64,000 nucleotides of DNA from CAZNPA01 sp964575095 (GCA_964575095.1 CAZNPA010000003.1:124001-188000); one strand, 5' to 3'. Shown: positions 32,604 through 40,535, counted from the first letter of the stretch. Translations and numbers: made by a program. Notes: generated by a model not told the origin, from the sequence alone.

Positions 32604-33760
32604 AGCCCCTCTTCTTTTAGAATCTTCGCCACCGCTTCGATATCTTTCTTTGCGTGCAGCGCCGAGAAGGCGAACCTGAGCCGCGCCGAATTTTCCGGCA
32701 CCGTCGGCGGCCGGATGGCTGCAACGAGAAATCCTTTTCTCTCCAGCAATTCCGACAGCCGGATCACCTTGTCGTTGTCTTTGACGATGACCGGCACGAT
32801 AGCGCTTTCTGCCTCTTTCATGCCCAGCAGTGATGTAAAGTATTTCGCATTATCTAACGCCTTTTTTCCTAATTTAGGCTCGGCCTGCATGATATTTATC
32901 GCCGCCAGCGATGCGGCAACGGTGGCCGGCGGCAACGCCGTCGAATAAATCAGGCTGCGCGCGGCGGCTTTTAAATATTCAATGAGTGTCTTTGAACCAC
33001 AGATATAGCCGCCGTAGCTTCCCGCCGCTTTGGAAAGCGTGCCCATCTCGATGTCGGCGGCGGAAGATTTCACGATGCCAAGGCCATGCGCGTCGTCGGT
33101 CAAGACCCACGCATCGAATTTCTTGGCAAGCTTCTTCAATTCCGCGATCGGCCCCAGATCGCCGTCCATGCTGAAGACGGTTTCAGTAACGATAAGGCAG
33201 TGCTGGTATTCGCTCCGGTTGGCTTCCAGGAGCATCCTGCAATGCTCGATATTATTGTGGGCGAAACGCATGAACGTCGCATCCGAGACTTTCGCCGCGT
33301 CTAACATGCAGGCGTGGGCTAAACGGTCAGTGAGGATCAAATCGTTTTTTCCGACCAGCGCCGGTATGGCGCCCACGTTCGCCAGATACCCGCTGCCGAA
33401 TACGCAGGCGGCCTCCGTTCCTTTATATTTAGCCAGCGCCGATTCCAACTTTTCATAGGGGGGATGATTACCGGTAACCAGACGCGACGCTCCCGCCCCG
33501 GCCCCATATTTCTTTAAGGCATCGGCAGCGGCTTCTATCACTTTCGGATGCTGTGAAAGCCCAAGATAGTCGTTGCTGCTGAAAGAAATAAGCGTTTTAC
33601 CGCCTGCCTCCGCCGAAGCGAAGCTGCTTCGGCTTCGCGCAGGCAGGCCGCGCTTCACGCGCACGCCTTCCAGCGTCTCGGTTTCCACCGGTGCACGCTT
33701 TTGCCGCTTGTTTTCAAGCAGTTTCAGTTTTTGCCGCAATATGTCGTCTAGGGCTGGCAT
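32585..33760 (-). CDS. bioF: 8-amino-7-oxononanoate synthase
   Basis: 391-residue PLP enzyme joining pimeloyl-ACP and alanine. SSNDYLGLSQHP starts the conserved domain, TDDAHGLGIV contacts PLP and the Schiff-base lysine is K244 in GTLSKAAGSYGG. Residues 38-54 (about 17) are encoded by a nested palindrome and lie between the N-terminal helix and the first strand, so they probably form a surface loop. AGGAG precedes the ATG. First gene of the minus-strand biotin operon, divergent from bioB. Confidence 0.94.
   Translation of the reverse strand: MPALDDILRQKLKLLENKRQKRAPVETETLEGVRVKRGLPARSRSSFASAEAGGKTLISFSSNDYLGLSQHPKVIEAAADALKKYGAGAGASRLVTGNHPPYEKLESALAKYKGTEAACVFGSGYLANVGAIPALVGKNDLILTDRLAHACMLDAAKVSDATFMRFAHNNIEHCRMLLEANRSEYQHCLIVTETVFSMDGDLGPIAELKKLAKKFDAWVLTDDAHGLGIVKSSAADIEMGTLSKAAGSYGGYICGSKTLIEYLKAAARSLIYSTALPPATVAASLAAINIMQAEPKLGKKALDNAKYFTSLLGMKEAESAIVPVIVKDNDKVIRLSELLERKGFLVAAIRPPTVPENSARLRFAFSALHAKKDIEAVAKILKEEGLCAPSA
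33602..33648. repeat. Nested palindrome inside bioF
   Basis: Outer arms gcctgcct (33602-33609) and aggcaggc (33641-33648); inner arms ccgaagc (33613-33619) and gcttcgg (33626-33632). The element is translated in frame as part of bioF. Confidence 0.85.
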
Positions 33761-33812
33761 TTTCTCCTATCATCGACTAAAAAGGGTCAGATTCATTCTT
33801 GAGGTGTACCGC

Positions 33813-34796
33813 ATGTCCCACTCCGCTCTCCGCCACGACTGGAAACAGGAAGAAATATTGCACCTGTTCGCGCTGCCGTTCAATGACCTTTTGTTCCGCG
33901 CGCAAACCGTGCACCGCCAGCATTTCGACCCCAATAAGGTGCAGATTTCAACGCTGCTTTCCATCAAAACCGGCGGCTGCGCCGAAGACTGCGCCTATTG
34001 CCCGCAGAGTGCCCGTTTTGACACCGGCGTCAAGGCGGAAAAACTGATGAGCAAGGACGCCATCCTGACCGAAGCCAGAAAAGCCAAAGAAGCCGGCGCC
34101 TCGCGCTTCTGCATGGGCGCGGCGTGGCGATCGCCCAAAGACCGCGATATCGAGAATTTATCGGGCATCATCGAAGGCGTGAAATCGCTGGGACTGGAAA
34201 CCTGCGCCACTTTAGGAATGCTCTCCTGCGGCCAGGCCAAGCGCCTCAAGGAAGCGGGCCTGGACTATTACAACCACAATCTCGACACCTCGCCGGAATA
34301 TTACAAGGAAATCATCACCACCCGCACCTATCAGGATAGATTGGATACGCTGGAACACGTCCGCGAGGCAGGCATGAACGTCTGCTGCGGCGGCATTGTC
34401 GGCATGGGCGAAAAACGCGAGGACCGCGCCGGACTCTTACGCGCGCTGGCCAATCTGCCCAAGCATCCCGAATCGGTGCCGATAAATCTATTGGTGCAAA
34501 TCGAGGGCACGCCGCTTAAGGGTATTGCGCCGCTCGACGCATTTGAATTCATCCGCACGATTGCCATCGCACGCATTTTGATGCCGGCGTCGTTTGTGCG
34601 GCTTTCGGCCGGGCGCGAGGAGATGAGCGAAGAAACGCAGGCGCTCTGCTTCTTCGCCGGCGCCAATTCCATCTTTTACGGCGAGAAGCTTCTCACCACC
34701 CCTAACCCCGATGCCGATGAGGATAAGAAATTATTCAAGAAACTTGGCATCTCGCCGCTTACCTTGTCCGAGGAATCCGCTGCGCATGCAGCCTAA
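33813..34796 (+). CDS. bioB: Biotin synthase
   Basis: 327-residue radical SAM enzyme inserting sulfur into dethiobiotin. The 4Fe-4S motif is CAEDCAYC (C56, C60, C63), with conserved SARFDTGV, YNHNLDTSPEYY and MPASFVRLSAGREEM. ATG 33813 has AGGTG upstream; an upstream in-frame start overlaps bioF and is rejected. bioA starts inside its 3' end. Divergent from bioF with a 52-nt gap; I see no recognisable BirA or BioR operator there. Confidence 0.96.
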   Translation: MSHSALRHDWKQEEILHLFALPFNDLLFRAQTVHRQHFDPNKVQISTLLSIKTGGCAEDCAYCPQSARFDTGVKAEKLMSKDAILTEARKAKEAGASRFCMGAAWRSPKDRDIENLSGIIEGVKSLGLETCATLGMLSCGQAKRLKEAGLDYYNHNLDTSPEYYKEIITTRTYQDRLDTLEHVREAGMNVCCGGIVGMGEKREDRAGLLRALANLPKHPESVPINLLVQIEGTPLKGIAPLDAFEFIRTIAIARILMPASFVRLSAGREEMSEETQALCFFAGANSIFYGEKLLTTPNPDADEDKKLFKKLGISPLTLSEESAAHAA

Positions 34797-36153
34797 AAAA
34801 ATATCGCCGCGTCCTGAAACGGATTGGTATGGCTCCGGTCTTGATCACATCTGGCTGCCGTATACGCAAATGAAAACAGCTATGCCGCCGCTGCCGGTGG
34901 TGAAAACGCTTGGCTCTAAAATATATCTGGCCGATGGGCGCGAACTGGTGGACGGCGTGGCGTCATGGTGGACGGCCTGCCACGGCTACAACCATCCGCA
35001 CATCATCAAGAACATGCAGGCGCAGCTCGAAGCAATGCCGCACGTGATGTTCGGCGGATTAGTGCACGAGCCGGCACTGACGCTGGCGAAAAGGCTGGCG
35101 GAATTCACCGGCCTGCCGCGCGTGTTTTTCGGCGATTCGGGTTCGGTGGCGGTCGAGATCGCGCTTAAGGTCGCGCTGCAATATTGGAAAAATACCGGCA
35201 AGCCGGAGAAGAACAGATTTTTATGTTTCACCGACGGCTACCACGGCGACACGGCGGGCGCGATGTCGGTTTCCGATCCGGAAAAATCCATGCATAAGGC
35301 GTTCGCGGAGAACGTCATCAAGCAATACGTCGCCGATATTCCCAAAAACAAAAATGATTTCGCCGCCTTGGAATCCATATTGGCGAAACACAAGGACATC
35401 GCCGCCGTGATTATCGAACCGCTGGTGCAAGGCGCGGGCGGCATGCGCTTCCACAGCGCCGAAATACTGGCGGAGATTTTCCGCCTGACAAAAAAACACG
35501 GCGCACTCTTCATCGCCGATGAAATCGCCACCGGCTTCTGGCGCACCGGAAATGTATTCGCCTGTGATGAAGCGAATATCAAACCGGATATATTGTGCCT
35601 TGGCAAGGCGCTGACCGGCGGCGCGATGACGCTCGCCGCAACGCTTACGCAGCAGTTTATTTTCGATGCCTTCCTGAGCGACGACCCCGAAGCCGCCTTC
35701 ATGCACGGGCCAACCTATATGGCAAATCCGCTGGCGTGCGCGGCAGCGAATGCATCGCTGGACATTTTTCTTTGCCCTCCCCTTGAGGGAGGGCGGGCGA
35801 ACGTAGTGAGCCGGGAGGGGTATGGAGAAACTTTTTCTACCCCCCACGACTCGCCTTCGGCTCGTCCGCTCCCCCTCAAGGGGGGAGCAATAAACCGCAT
35901 CTCCTCCCAACTACGCGACGGGCTGGAGCCGTGCCGAAAACTAAAAGGCGTCGTGGATGTGCGTGTGAAAGGCGCCATCGGCGTCGTGCAGATGGAACCG
36001 TCGTTTGATGTCTATGCGCTGCGTCCCAAATTCGTCGAGCGCGGCGTCTGGATCCGCCCGTTCAAGGATATCGTTTATGTAACGCCGGCGTTTACGATTA
36101 AAAATGAGGAATTGGATAAGCTGGTACAGTGTATTGCCGATACATTATATTAA
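34786..36153 (+). CDS. bioA: Adenosylmethionine-8-amino-7-oxononanoate aminotransferase
   Basis: 455-residue class III aminotransferase making DAPA with SAM as amino donor. WLPYTQMK, WWTACHGYNHP, the PLP lysine K274 (CLGKALTGG) and HGPTYMANPLACAAA are all present. Residues 330-367 are an extra 38-residue Pro/Gly/Arg-rich loop encoded by a palindromic element, placed after the ANASLDIF helix where the family has no insert I know of. The ATG overlaps the bioB end by 11 bases. Confidence 0.94.
   Translation: MQPKKISPRPETDWYGSGLDHIWLPYTQMKTAMPPLPVVKTLGSKIYLADGRELVDGVASWWTACHGYNHPHIIKNMQAQLEAMPHVMFGGLVHEPALTLAKRLAEFTGLPRVFFGDSGSVAVEIALKVALQYWKNTGKPEKNRFLCFTDGYHGDTAGAMSVSDPEKSMHKAFAENVIKQYVADIPKNKNDFAALESILAKHKDIAAVIIEPLVQGAGGMRFHSAEILAEIFRLTKKHGALFIADEIATGFWRTGNVFACDEANIKPDILCLGKALTGGAMTLAATLTQQFIFDAFLSDDPEAAFMHGPTYMANPLACAAANASLDIFLCPPLEGGRANVVSREGYGETFSTPHDSPSARPLPLKGGAINRISSQLRDGLEPCRKLKGVVDVRVKGAIGVVQMEPSFDVYALRPKFVERGVWIRPFKDIVYVTPAFTIKNEELDKLVQCIADTLY
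35773..35886. repeat. Palindromic element inside bioA (114 nt, 38 codons)
   Basis: Each end is a hairpin: ccctccccttgagggaggg on the left and gctccccctcaaggggggag on the right. The middle has gggaggggta facing taccccccac. The length is a multiple of three and no stop codon arises in the bioA frame. Confidence 0.88.
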
Positions 36154-36322
36154 CCAATCCATATTTTGATATAATATATTGTTATATAATGATAAATATG
36201 TTGTATTTTGCTAAAATTTTAGCCAATATTTCTTAAGAAATTAACCTACCATTTACCCCCCCCTGTATTCTGGAGAGCATACGGATGCATATCCGGGACA
36301 TTATTTAGGGGGATTATTTACT
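36154..36322 (+). promoter_or_regulatory. AT-rich promoter region with two palindromes
   Basis: About 100 bp are strikingly AT-rich for this window. Palindromes gctaaaattttagc (36210-36223) and tttcttaagaaa (36229-36240) are present, and the first would fill a 17-nt spacer between TTGTAT and CAATAT. Several TATAAT-like boxes occur (for example near 36185). A small hairpin cggat-gcat-atccg lies nearer the gene. Which promoter is used cannot be told. Confidence 0.4.
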
Positions 36323-36565
36323 ATGAAAAATGCGATTAAAATTGCCCTGGCGATTGCCGTGTTAGGAATAGGTTGTGGCGATGCTTTTGCCGCATCGTGG
36401 TCAGTACCTAAGAGACCTCCTTACCCAACGCTTCCGAATGAAACCCCTGCACAATGCTGTGAAAGAGCCTGCAACGGGGCGGGTGATATGTGCAACATCA
36501 ACTGCCTGACGAACCCAAGCGACGAAGTGTACGCATATTGTCATGCACCCAGACCCACACACTAG
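36323..36565 (+). CDS. Small secreted cysteine-rich protein
   Basis: 80 residues. Signal peptide at 1-23 (MKNAIKIALAIAVLGIG...DAFA). The mature 57 residues have six cysteines (QCCERACNGAGDMCNINC, then YCHAP), a density suggesting two or three disulfides. I recognise no family. AGGGGGA lies about 9 nt before the ATG; an AT-rich promoter region precedes it and a terminator follows. It resembles the 18095 protein in kind (short, secreted, Cys-containing) but not in sequence. Confidence 0.68.
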   Translation: MKNAIKIALAIAVLGIGCGDAFAASWSVPKRPPYPTLPNETPAQCCERACNGAGDMCNINCLTNPSDEVYAYCHAPRPTH

Positions 36566-36592
36566 TTTATTTAGAACGATACTCTAAAAAGT

Positions 36593-36630
36593 AACGGCGC
36601 CGGGGATTGATTCACCGGCGCCGTTTTTTA
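36593..36630 (+). terminator. Rho-independent terminator
   Basis: aacggcgccgg (36593-36603) pairs with ccggcgccgtt (36615-36625) and is followed by a T run. Ends the small Cys-rich gene. Confidence 0.9.
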
Positions 36631-36637
36631 TTGCTCC

Positions 36638-36662
36638 AGATCCCCGCCTTCGCGGGGATGAC
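36638..36662. repeat. Single hairpin repeat unit (lolA type)
   Basis: gatccccgccttcgcgggga then tgac: same type as the units at 14812, 14901, 14934 and 62347. It sits just before the stop codon end of the minus-strand gene at 36665. Confidence 0.75.
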
Positions 36663-36664
36663 AG

Positions 36665-37957
36665 TTAGGCCGCTTTCTTGCCGCTAAAATCGTTCAGATC
36701 TTCGGCGATGCGGGATTTGATGGCGTTGCGGTCGGAGGCTGCGATGCCGTAACGGATGGCGAGCAGCGAGTAATCCTCATCCGAGAGCGTGACCGGGATG
36801 TGCACGGCTTCCTGATTGGCGACCGGCAGCTCGATGATGCGGCGCACGACGTCCGACAGGCGCATTTCATTACGGATCGCTTCGTCGATAATCTTGTTGG
36901 CGACGCGCAGGTCGCACTCCACGGACTCGTTATCCATTCCATTCATCATTTTACTCACGGTCTTTACCTCCTGTTTTTGATTGGTGGCAGCGGCGGGCGT
37001 GACTACCACGCTACTGAATTTCGGCGATGCCGGACCGTTGGTGACGGGGCGGGCATTGTTTTGCGGCTGACTGACCGCTTCGGACGTTTGCATAGGTTTC
37101 TTCTCCTCTGGGGTTATGGGTTTGGGTGCGGGGGGCTGATTCGGAAACGGCAACACCGGTTTTACCACGATGGCCGGAGCAGGAGCGGGAACGGTGGCCG
37201 GCGCCGGGAATTCCGGCAGCGGCATCGGCGCGACTTTGATCGGCGAGGCAGAGAACGCCGGTGTTATTTCCACCGGTTTCGGTTCGGCCGGTTTTTCCGG
37301 CGTGGTCGCCGCCAGCTTCAGATCCGGGCGCATGGGATGTGAGACTTCGCCGATGTCGCTGGTGCGGCGATAGACGGTGGCATACATCTCGATGCGGCCG
37401 TCGGGGTATTTCTCGATCTCGATGGCGTGCTCGTTGTTCTCGCTGGCCAGAAGCGTGTATTTGAATTCCTGAGCGATGGTCACGGCAGGCAGCGGCGTTT
37501 TGCGGAAATCGCCGGCATAGAACATGCCTTTCATGCCCTGTATCTCGCGGCGATATCCGGCCACCGTCCAGCCTTTGAAATCGGTGTTGTCTTTGCAGGC
37601 GAGCTGCGTCACGTCGACTTTTTCCGTGACGTTCTCGATGTCGCTGCTTTCGAACATCTTGATGCGGTCGCTGACGGTGATGCGCCGCGAAATGGCGAGA
37701 TACTGCTCGCCGTCCGATTCGGCAACGATCATCGAAATGCCGGGGCCGCGATCCTGCGTCAACACGAACGACGTCAATGCTTCAGCGCCGAATTGATATG
37801 TATTGATGGCGGCAATCTGCAAGCGGCGTCCGGAGAGCGAGGCCTGCGGCACAAAACCGAAGACGATGGCGCTGCCGACCTGCAGCTGGTCCGGCTGCAG
37901 CTTATCCGCCTGCGGCTTCTTCATCGGTTTCCAGAAATCGGAAAGTGCGTCGAGCAT
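36665..37957 (-). CDS. Hypothetical protein, 430 aa, Pro-rich linker
   Basis: No family recognised. Residues 1-200 look like a folded, beta-rich domain (VGSAIVFGFVPQASLSGRRL, YLAISRRITVSDRIKMF, YPDGRIEMYATVYRR). Residues about 215-310 are a Pro/Ala/Glu-rich linker. Residues about 335-430 form a helical domain (ECDLRVANKIIDEAIRNEMR, LSDEDYSLLAIRYGI). No signal peptide or membrane helix is visible, so it is probably cytoplasmic. It lies 18 nt after smpB on the same strand. Confidence 0.7.
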   Translation of the reverse strand: MLDALSDFWKPMKKPQADKLQPDQLQVGSAIVFGFVPQASLSGRRLQIAAINTYQFGAEALTSFVLTQDRGPGISMIVAESDGEQYLAISRRITVSDRIKMFESSDIENVTEKVDVTQLACKDNTDFKGWTVAGYRREIQGMKGMFYAGDFRKTPLPAVTIAQEFKYTLLASENNEHAIEIEKYPDGRIEMYATVYRRTSDIGEVSHPMRPDLKLAATTPEKPAEPKPVEITPAFSASPIKVAPMPLPEFPAPATVPAPAPAIVVKPVLPFPNQPPAPKPITPEEKKPMQTSEAVSQPQNNARPVTNGPASPKFSSVVVTPAAATNQKQEVKTVSKMMNGMDNESVECDLRVANKIIDEAIRNEMRLSDVVRRIIELPVANQEAVHIPVTLSDEDYSLLAIRYGIAASDRNAIKSRIAEDLNDFSGKKAA

Positions 37958-37975
37958 TTCTTTAGTCCCCCGTAG

Positions 37976-38446
37976 TTACCCGTTCTTGCCGCGCACGATG
38001 CGCGCCTTGTCGCGTTGCCAGTCCCGTTTTTTTATCACGTCGCGTTTCTCGTATTCTTTCCGTCCCACGGCCAGGCCAAGTTTCACCTTGGCCATGCCGC
38101 GCTTATTGAAATAGAGCGACAGCGCCACCAGCGTCACCCCTTTGGTCTTTATCCGCCCGATCAGCTTTTGCATCTGCCGCTTGTGCAGCAGCAGCTTTCG
38201 CGGACGGCGCGGATCGTGGTTGAAGCGGTTGCCGCCGGCGTATTCGGCGATTTGCGCGCCGATCAGCCACAAGGCACTTTCTTTTTCGACGGCGTACGCA
38301 TCGTTGAGGCTGGCACGTCCGTCGCGCAAAGATTTCACCTCGGTGCCGACGAGCACGATGCCGGCCTCGATTTCCTCTTCAATCGCATATCCAAAGCGCG
38401 CCTTGCGGTTAATCGCAACCGTTTTTCCCTGATTTTTTTCAGCCAT
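37976..38446 (-). CDS. smpB: SsrA-binding protein SmpB
   Basis: 156-residue partner of tmRNA in rescuing stalled ribosomes. NRKARFGYAIEEEIEAGIVL, GTEVKSLRDGRASLNDAYA and the C-terminal basic tail (KEYEKRDVIKKRDWQRDK) are standard. It lies 40 nt after dapA on the same strand, a common pairing in alphaproteobacteria. Confidence 0.96.
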   Translation of the reverse strand: MAEKNQGKTVAINRKARFGYAIEEEIEAGIVLVGTEVKSLRDGRASLNDAYAVEKESALWLIGAQIAEYAGGNRFNHDPRRPRKLLLHKRQMQKLIGRIKTKGVTLVALSLYFNKRGMAKVKLGLAVGRKEYEKRDVIKKRDWQRDKARIVRGKNG

Positions 38447-38486
38447 AATTAACCGGCGCGAATCGTAATAAAGATGAAAGAAGGAT

Positions 38487-39356
38487 TTAAATCAAGCGTA
38501 AACTTTTTAATACCTGACGCAGGCGCTTTTTGCTGTCTTCGCCAGGCTGCACCAGCGGCAGCCGTACATCCGGCTTGCACTTGCCCAAGAGTGATGCAGC
38601 AAACTTAACCGGTCCCGGATTGGTTTCGCAGAAAATAACGTCGTGTAGCGGCACCAGCGCGTCGTGCAATTTCAGCGCGCGCTTGTAATCGCCTTTAAGG
38701 CAGGCATTCTGCACCTCGGCGCAGGCTTTCGGCATGAGGTTGGACGCCACCGAAATGCAACCGACGCCGCCCGACGCATTAAACGCCACCGCCGTCATGT
38801 CCTCGCCGGAAAGTAAATCCCATTTCTTTTTGAGCTTGTTGCGAAGCGTATAAGGACGCGCCAGATCGGCCGTTGCGTCTTTCACACCGACGAGATTGGG
38901 AAGTTCCGATATCCGCACCAGCGTGTCGTCCGAAATATTGACGCCGCTGCGGCCGGGAATGTTGTAAACGACAATCGGCAGCCCGACGGCGGAAAGCGCC
39001 TTGTAATGGCGAAAGAGCCCTTCCTGCGTCGGCTTGTTGTAATAGGGCGCAACGACGAGCGCGCCGTCGGCTCCGGCTTTCTTGGCATAGCGCGTCATGG
39101 CCACGGCTTTTTCGGTCGAGTTCGAGCCCGTGCCCGCCATCACCGGCACGCGGCCGCGCGCCACCTCGATGCAAAGGTCGATGACACGCTTGTGCTCCTC
39201 ATTGGAAAGCGTCGGCGATTCGCCGGTAGTGCCGCACGGCACCAGCCCGTGCACGCCTTCCTTGATTTGCCACTCGACAAATGCCTGAAACGCGCGCTCG
39301 TCAATCCCGTCATTCCTGAACGGTGTAATCAATGCTGTATAGATGCCTTGGAACAT
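38487..39356 (-). CDS. dapA: 4-hydroxy-tetrahydrodipicolinate synthase
   Basis: 289-residue TIM-barrel aldolase condensing pyruvate and aspartate semialdehyde for lysine and diaminopimelate. Residues T43-T44 (GTTGESPTL), Y131 (VVYNIPGRSGVN) and the Schiff-base K159 (GVKDATADL) are in place. The length is standard. A heptamer repeat array fills its upstream region, where the promoter should lie. Confidence 0.95.
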   Translation of the reverse strand: MFQGIYTALITPFRNDGIDERAFQAFVEWQIKEGVHGLVPCGTTGESPTLSNEEHKRVIDLCIEVARGRVPVMAGTGSNSTEKAVAMTRYAKKAGADGALVVAPYYNKPTQEGLFRHYKALSAVGLPIVVYNIPGRSGVNISDDTLVRISELPNLVGVKDATADLARPYTLRNKLKKKWDLLSGEDMTAVAFNASGGVGCISVASNLMPKACAEVQNACLKGDYKRALKLHDALVPLHDVIFCETNPGPVKFAASLLGKCKPDVRLPLVQPGEDSKKRLRQVLKSLRLI

Positions 39357-39364
39357 GGGTATAA

Positions 39365-39483
39365 GTGCCTAGTGGCTAGTGGTGAGTGGCTAGTAATGGA
39401 AAATTACAAGAACATGCCATAATGTAAAGCATATTACCGCTTTACTTATTTTTACTAGGCACTAATCACTAGGCACTAGGCAC
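39365..39483. repeat. Heptamer-unit inverted array upstream of dapA and tRNA-Pro
   Basis: Left arm 39365-39395: gtgccta, gtggcta, gtggtga, gtggcta, gta. Right arm 39453-39483 repeats the complement (tactaggc, actaatc, actaggc, actaggcac). The 57-nt AT-rich spacer must contain any dapA promoter. The array ends 9 nt before tRNA-Pro. Confidence 0.88.
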
Positions 39484-39492
39484 TTTTCTTGT

Positions 39493-39569
<77 letters not shown>

Positions 39570-39591
39570 TCGTTTCATTAAGGAGAGCATC

Positions 39592-39993
39592 ATGAAAACG
39601 TTCTGGAGCACGCTTTTTGTAATAACGCTACTTTCCTTCTCGGCATCGGCAAACGATATCGATTACGCTGCCATGGAGAAAAATGGATTCGCTGACGTCG
39701 CCTCTATGCTGAAATCGATGACGCCAGAACAGCGCGAGACGATCATGAAGCAAGCAAGAATCAAAGAACAAGAGCTGCAAAAGCTCTCGCCGGCGGATCT
39801 GGAAAGACTGCGCCGCCAACTACGAAAAACCGCCGACACAATTGATATCGACAAGGTAGACCCAGATAAACTCGACCCCAATAAAGCCAAAAGCGCAAAG
39901 CATATCCAAAAGGATCTGGATACCTACCAAAAGAAATACGAAAAGAATCAGATTCGTAATAGCGTGGTAAAACCGCCGGTAACAACGCATTAG
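39592..39993 (+). CDS. Secreted helical protein of unknown function
   Basis: 133 residues. Signal peptide MKTFWSTLFVITLLSFSASA, then a charged, helical body: SMLKSMTPEQRETIMKQARI and KLSPADLERLRRQLRKTAD, with a lysine/aspartate-rich C-terminal half. No cysteine. I recognise no family; a small periplasmic protein is the safest call. AGGAG lies 6 nt before the ATG, 22 nt after tRNA-Pro, so it may be cotranscribed with the tRNA. Confidence 0.72.
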   Translation: MKTFWSTLFVITLLSFSASANDIDYAAMEKNGFADVASMLKSMTPEQRETIMKQARIKEQELQKLSPADLERLRRQLRKTADTIDIDKVDPDKLDPNKAKSAKHIQKDLDTYQKKYEKNQIRNSVVKPPVTTH

Positions 39994-40029
39994 GCCCCGG
40001 ACGGGCTCTTATTCGCCCCATTATACCCC

Positions 40030-40058
40030 TTGCTAACCTCAGGGTTTTAGCGTATAAG
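40030..40058 (+). promoter_or_regulatory. Probable promoter of the first csp gene
   Basis: TTGCTA (40030-40035), 17-nt spacer, TATAAG (40053-40058). Transcription would start near 40065, giving a leader of about 190 nt, long as in classical cspA mRNAs. Inverted blocks ataccccttgc and gcgtataagggg overlap the promoter. Confidence 0.55.
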
Positions 40059-40162
40059 GGGCGCACAAGTTCCGTAATGTAACTCTTTTGACTATGCAGG
40101 CTGCTTCTTTGCAGCGTACCCCTAAAGGGTACATTGATCTTCCGATCTCCCGCGTTTTTTCC

Positions 40163-40224
40163 AAGAGTTTCCCCGGCCATGCCGGTGCAATGGACTCTTG
40201 CGCCACCCGAATGGTTCGGGCGGC
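40163..40224 (+). promoter_or_regulatory. Two-hairpin csp leader, copy 1
   Basis: Hairpin A: aagagt (40163-40168) with actctt (40194-40199), inner ccgg-ccatg-ccgg. Hairpin B: gcgccacccgaa then ttcgggcggc (40200-40224). The second ends 29 nt before the csp ATG. The same order, partly the same sequence, occurs before the other csp gene. Confidence 0.65.
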
Positions 40225-40253
40225 TTATTAAACGCCAACAAGGAGATTTTCCC

Positions 40254-40466
40254 ATGGCAAATGGTACAGTAAAATGGTTCAACCCGATGAAGGGTTTTGG
40301 TTTCATAGCACCTGAGAGCGGCGGCGGCGACGTCTTCGTTCATATCAGCGCGCTGGAAAGAGCCGGCATCGCCGAGCTCAAAGAAGGCCAGAAAGTCAGC
40401 TACGAGCTGGCGACCGAAAAAGGCAAAACGTCTGCCGCCAACTTAAAATTGGCTGACGCTGCCTAA
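40254..40466 (+). CDS. Cold-shock protein (CspA family)
   Basis: 70-residue single cold-shock domain. RNP1 KGFGFIAP and RNP2 VFVHISAL are intact in MANGTVKWFNPMKGFGFI... It binds single-stranded RNA/DNA and melts RNA structure. Start at 40254 follows AAGGAG by 8 nt; longer frame upstream belongs to the leader. It is 72 percent or so alike by eye to the second csp at 41928. A DEAD-box helicase gene follows. Confidence 0.95.
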   Translation: MANGTVKWFNPMKGFGFIAPESGGGDVFVHISALERAGIAELKEGQKVSYELATEKGKTSAANLKLADAA

Positions 40467-40480
40467 TTCCCGCGAATCGC

Positions 40481-40535
40481 GCTCCAATTCTATTGGGCTG
40501 GCAAGCTTGCTTGCTAGAGCCTAGTGAATTGGAGC
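40481..40535 (+). repeat. Hairpin between csp and helicase genes
   Basis: gctccaattc (40481-40490) pairs exactly with gaattggagc (40526-40535); the 35-nt loop contains caagcttgcttg. No T run follows, so it may be an attenuator, an RNase site or a leader element of the helicase mRNA rather than a terminator. Confidence 0.6.

Noticed and set aside
33573..33812. Upstream extension of bioB into bioF
   Set aside because: It would cover the bioF palindrome and start; BioB homologues begin near 33813.
34711..34785. Upstream extension of bioA inside bioB
   Set aside because: The extra 25 codons read as the shifted end of bioB; ATG 34786 gives a normal BioA N terminus.
27579..39483. CRISPR array as explanation for the short repeated units
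   Set aside because: Units are 7-8 nt, contiguous without unique spacers, and arranged as inverted arms; no cas genes nearby.
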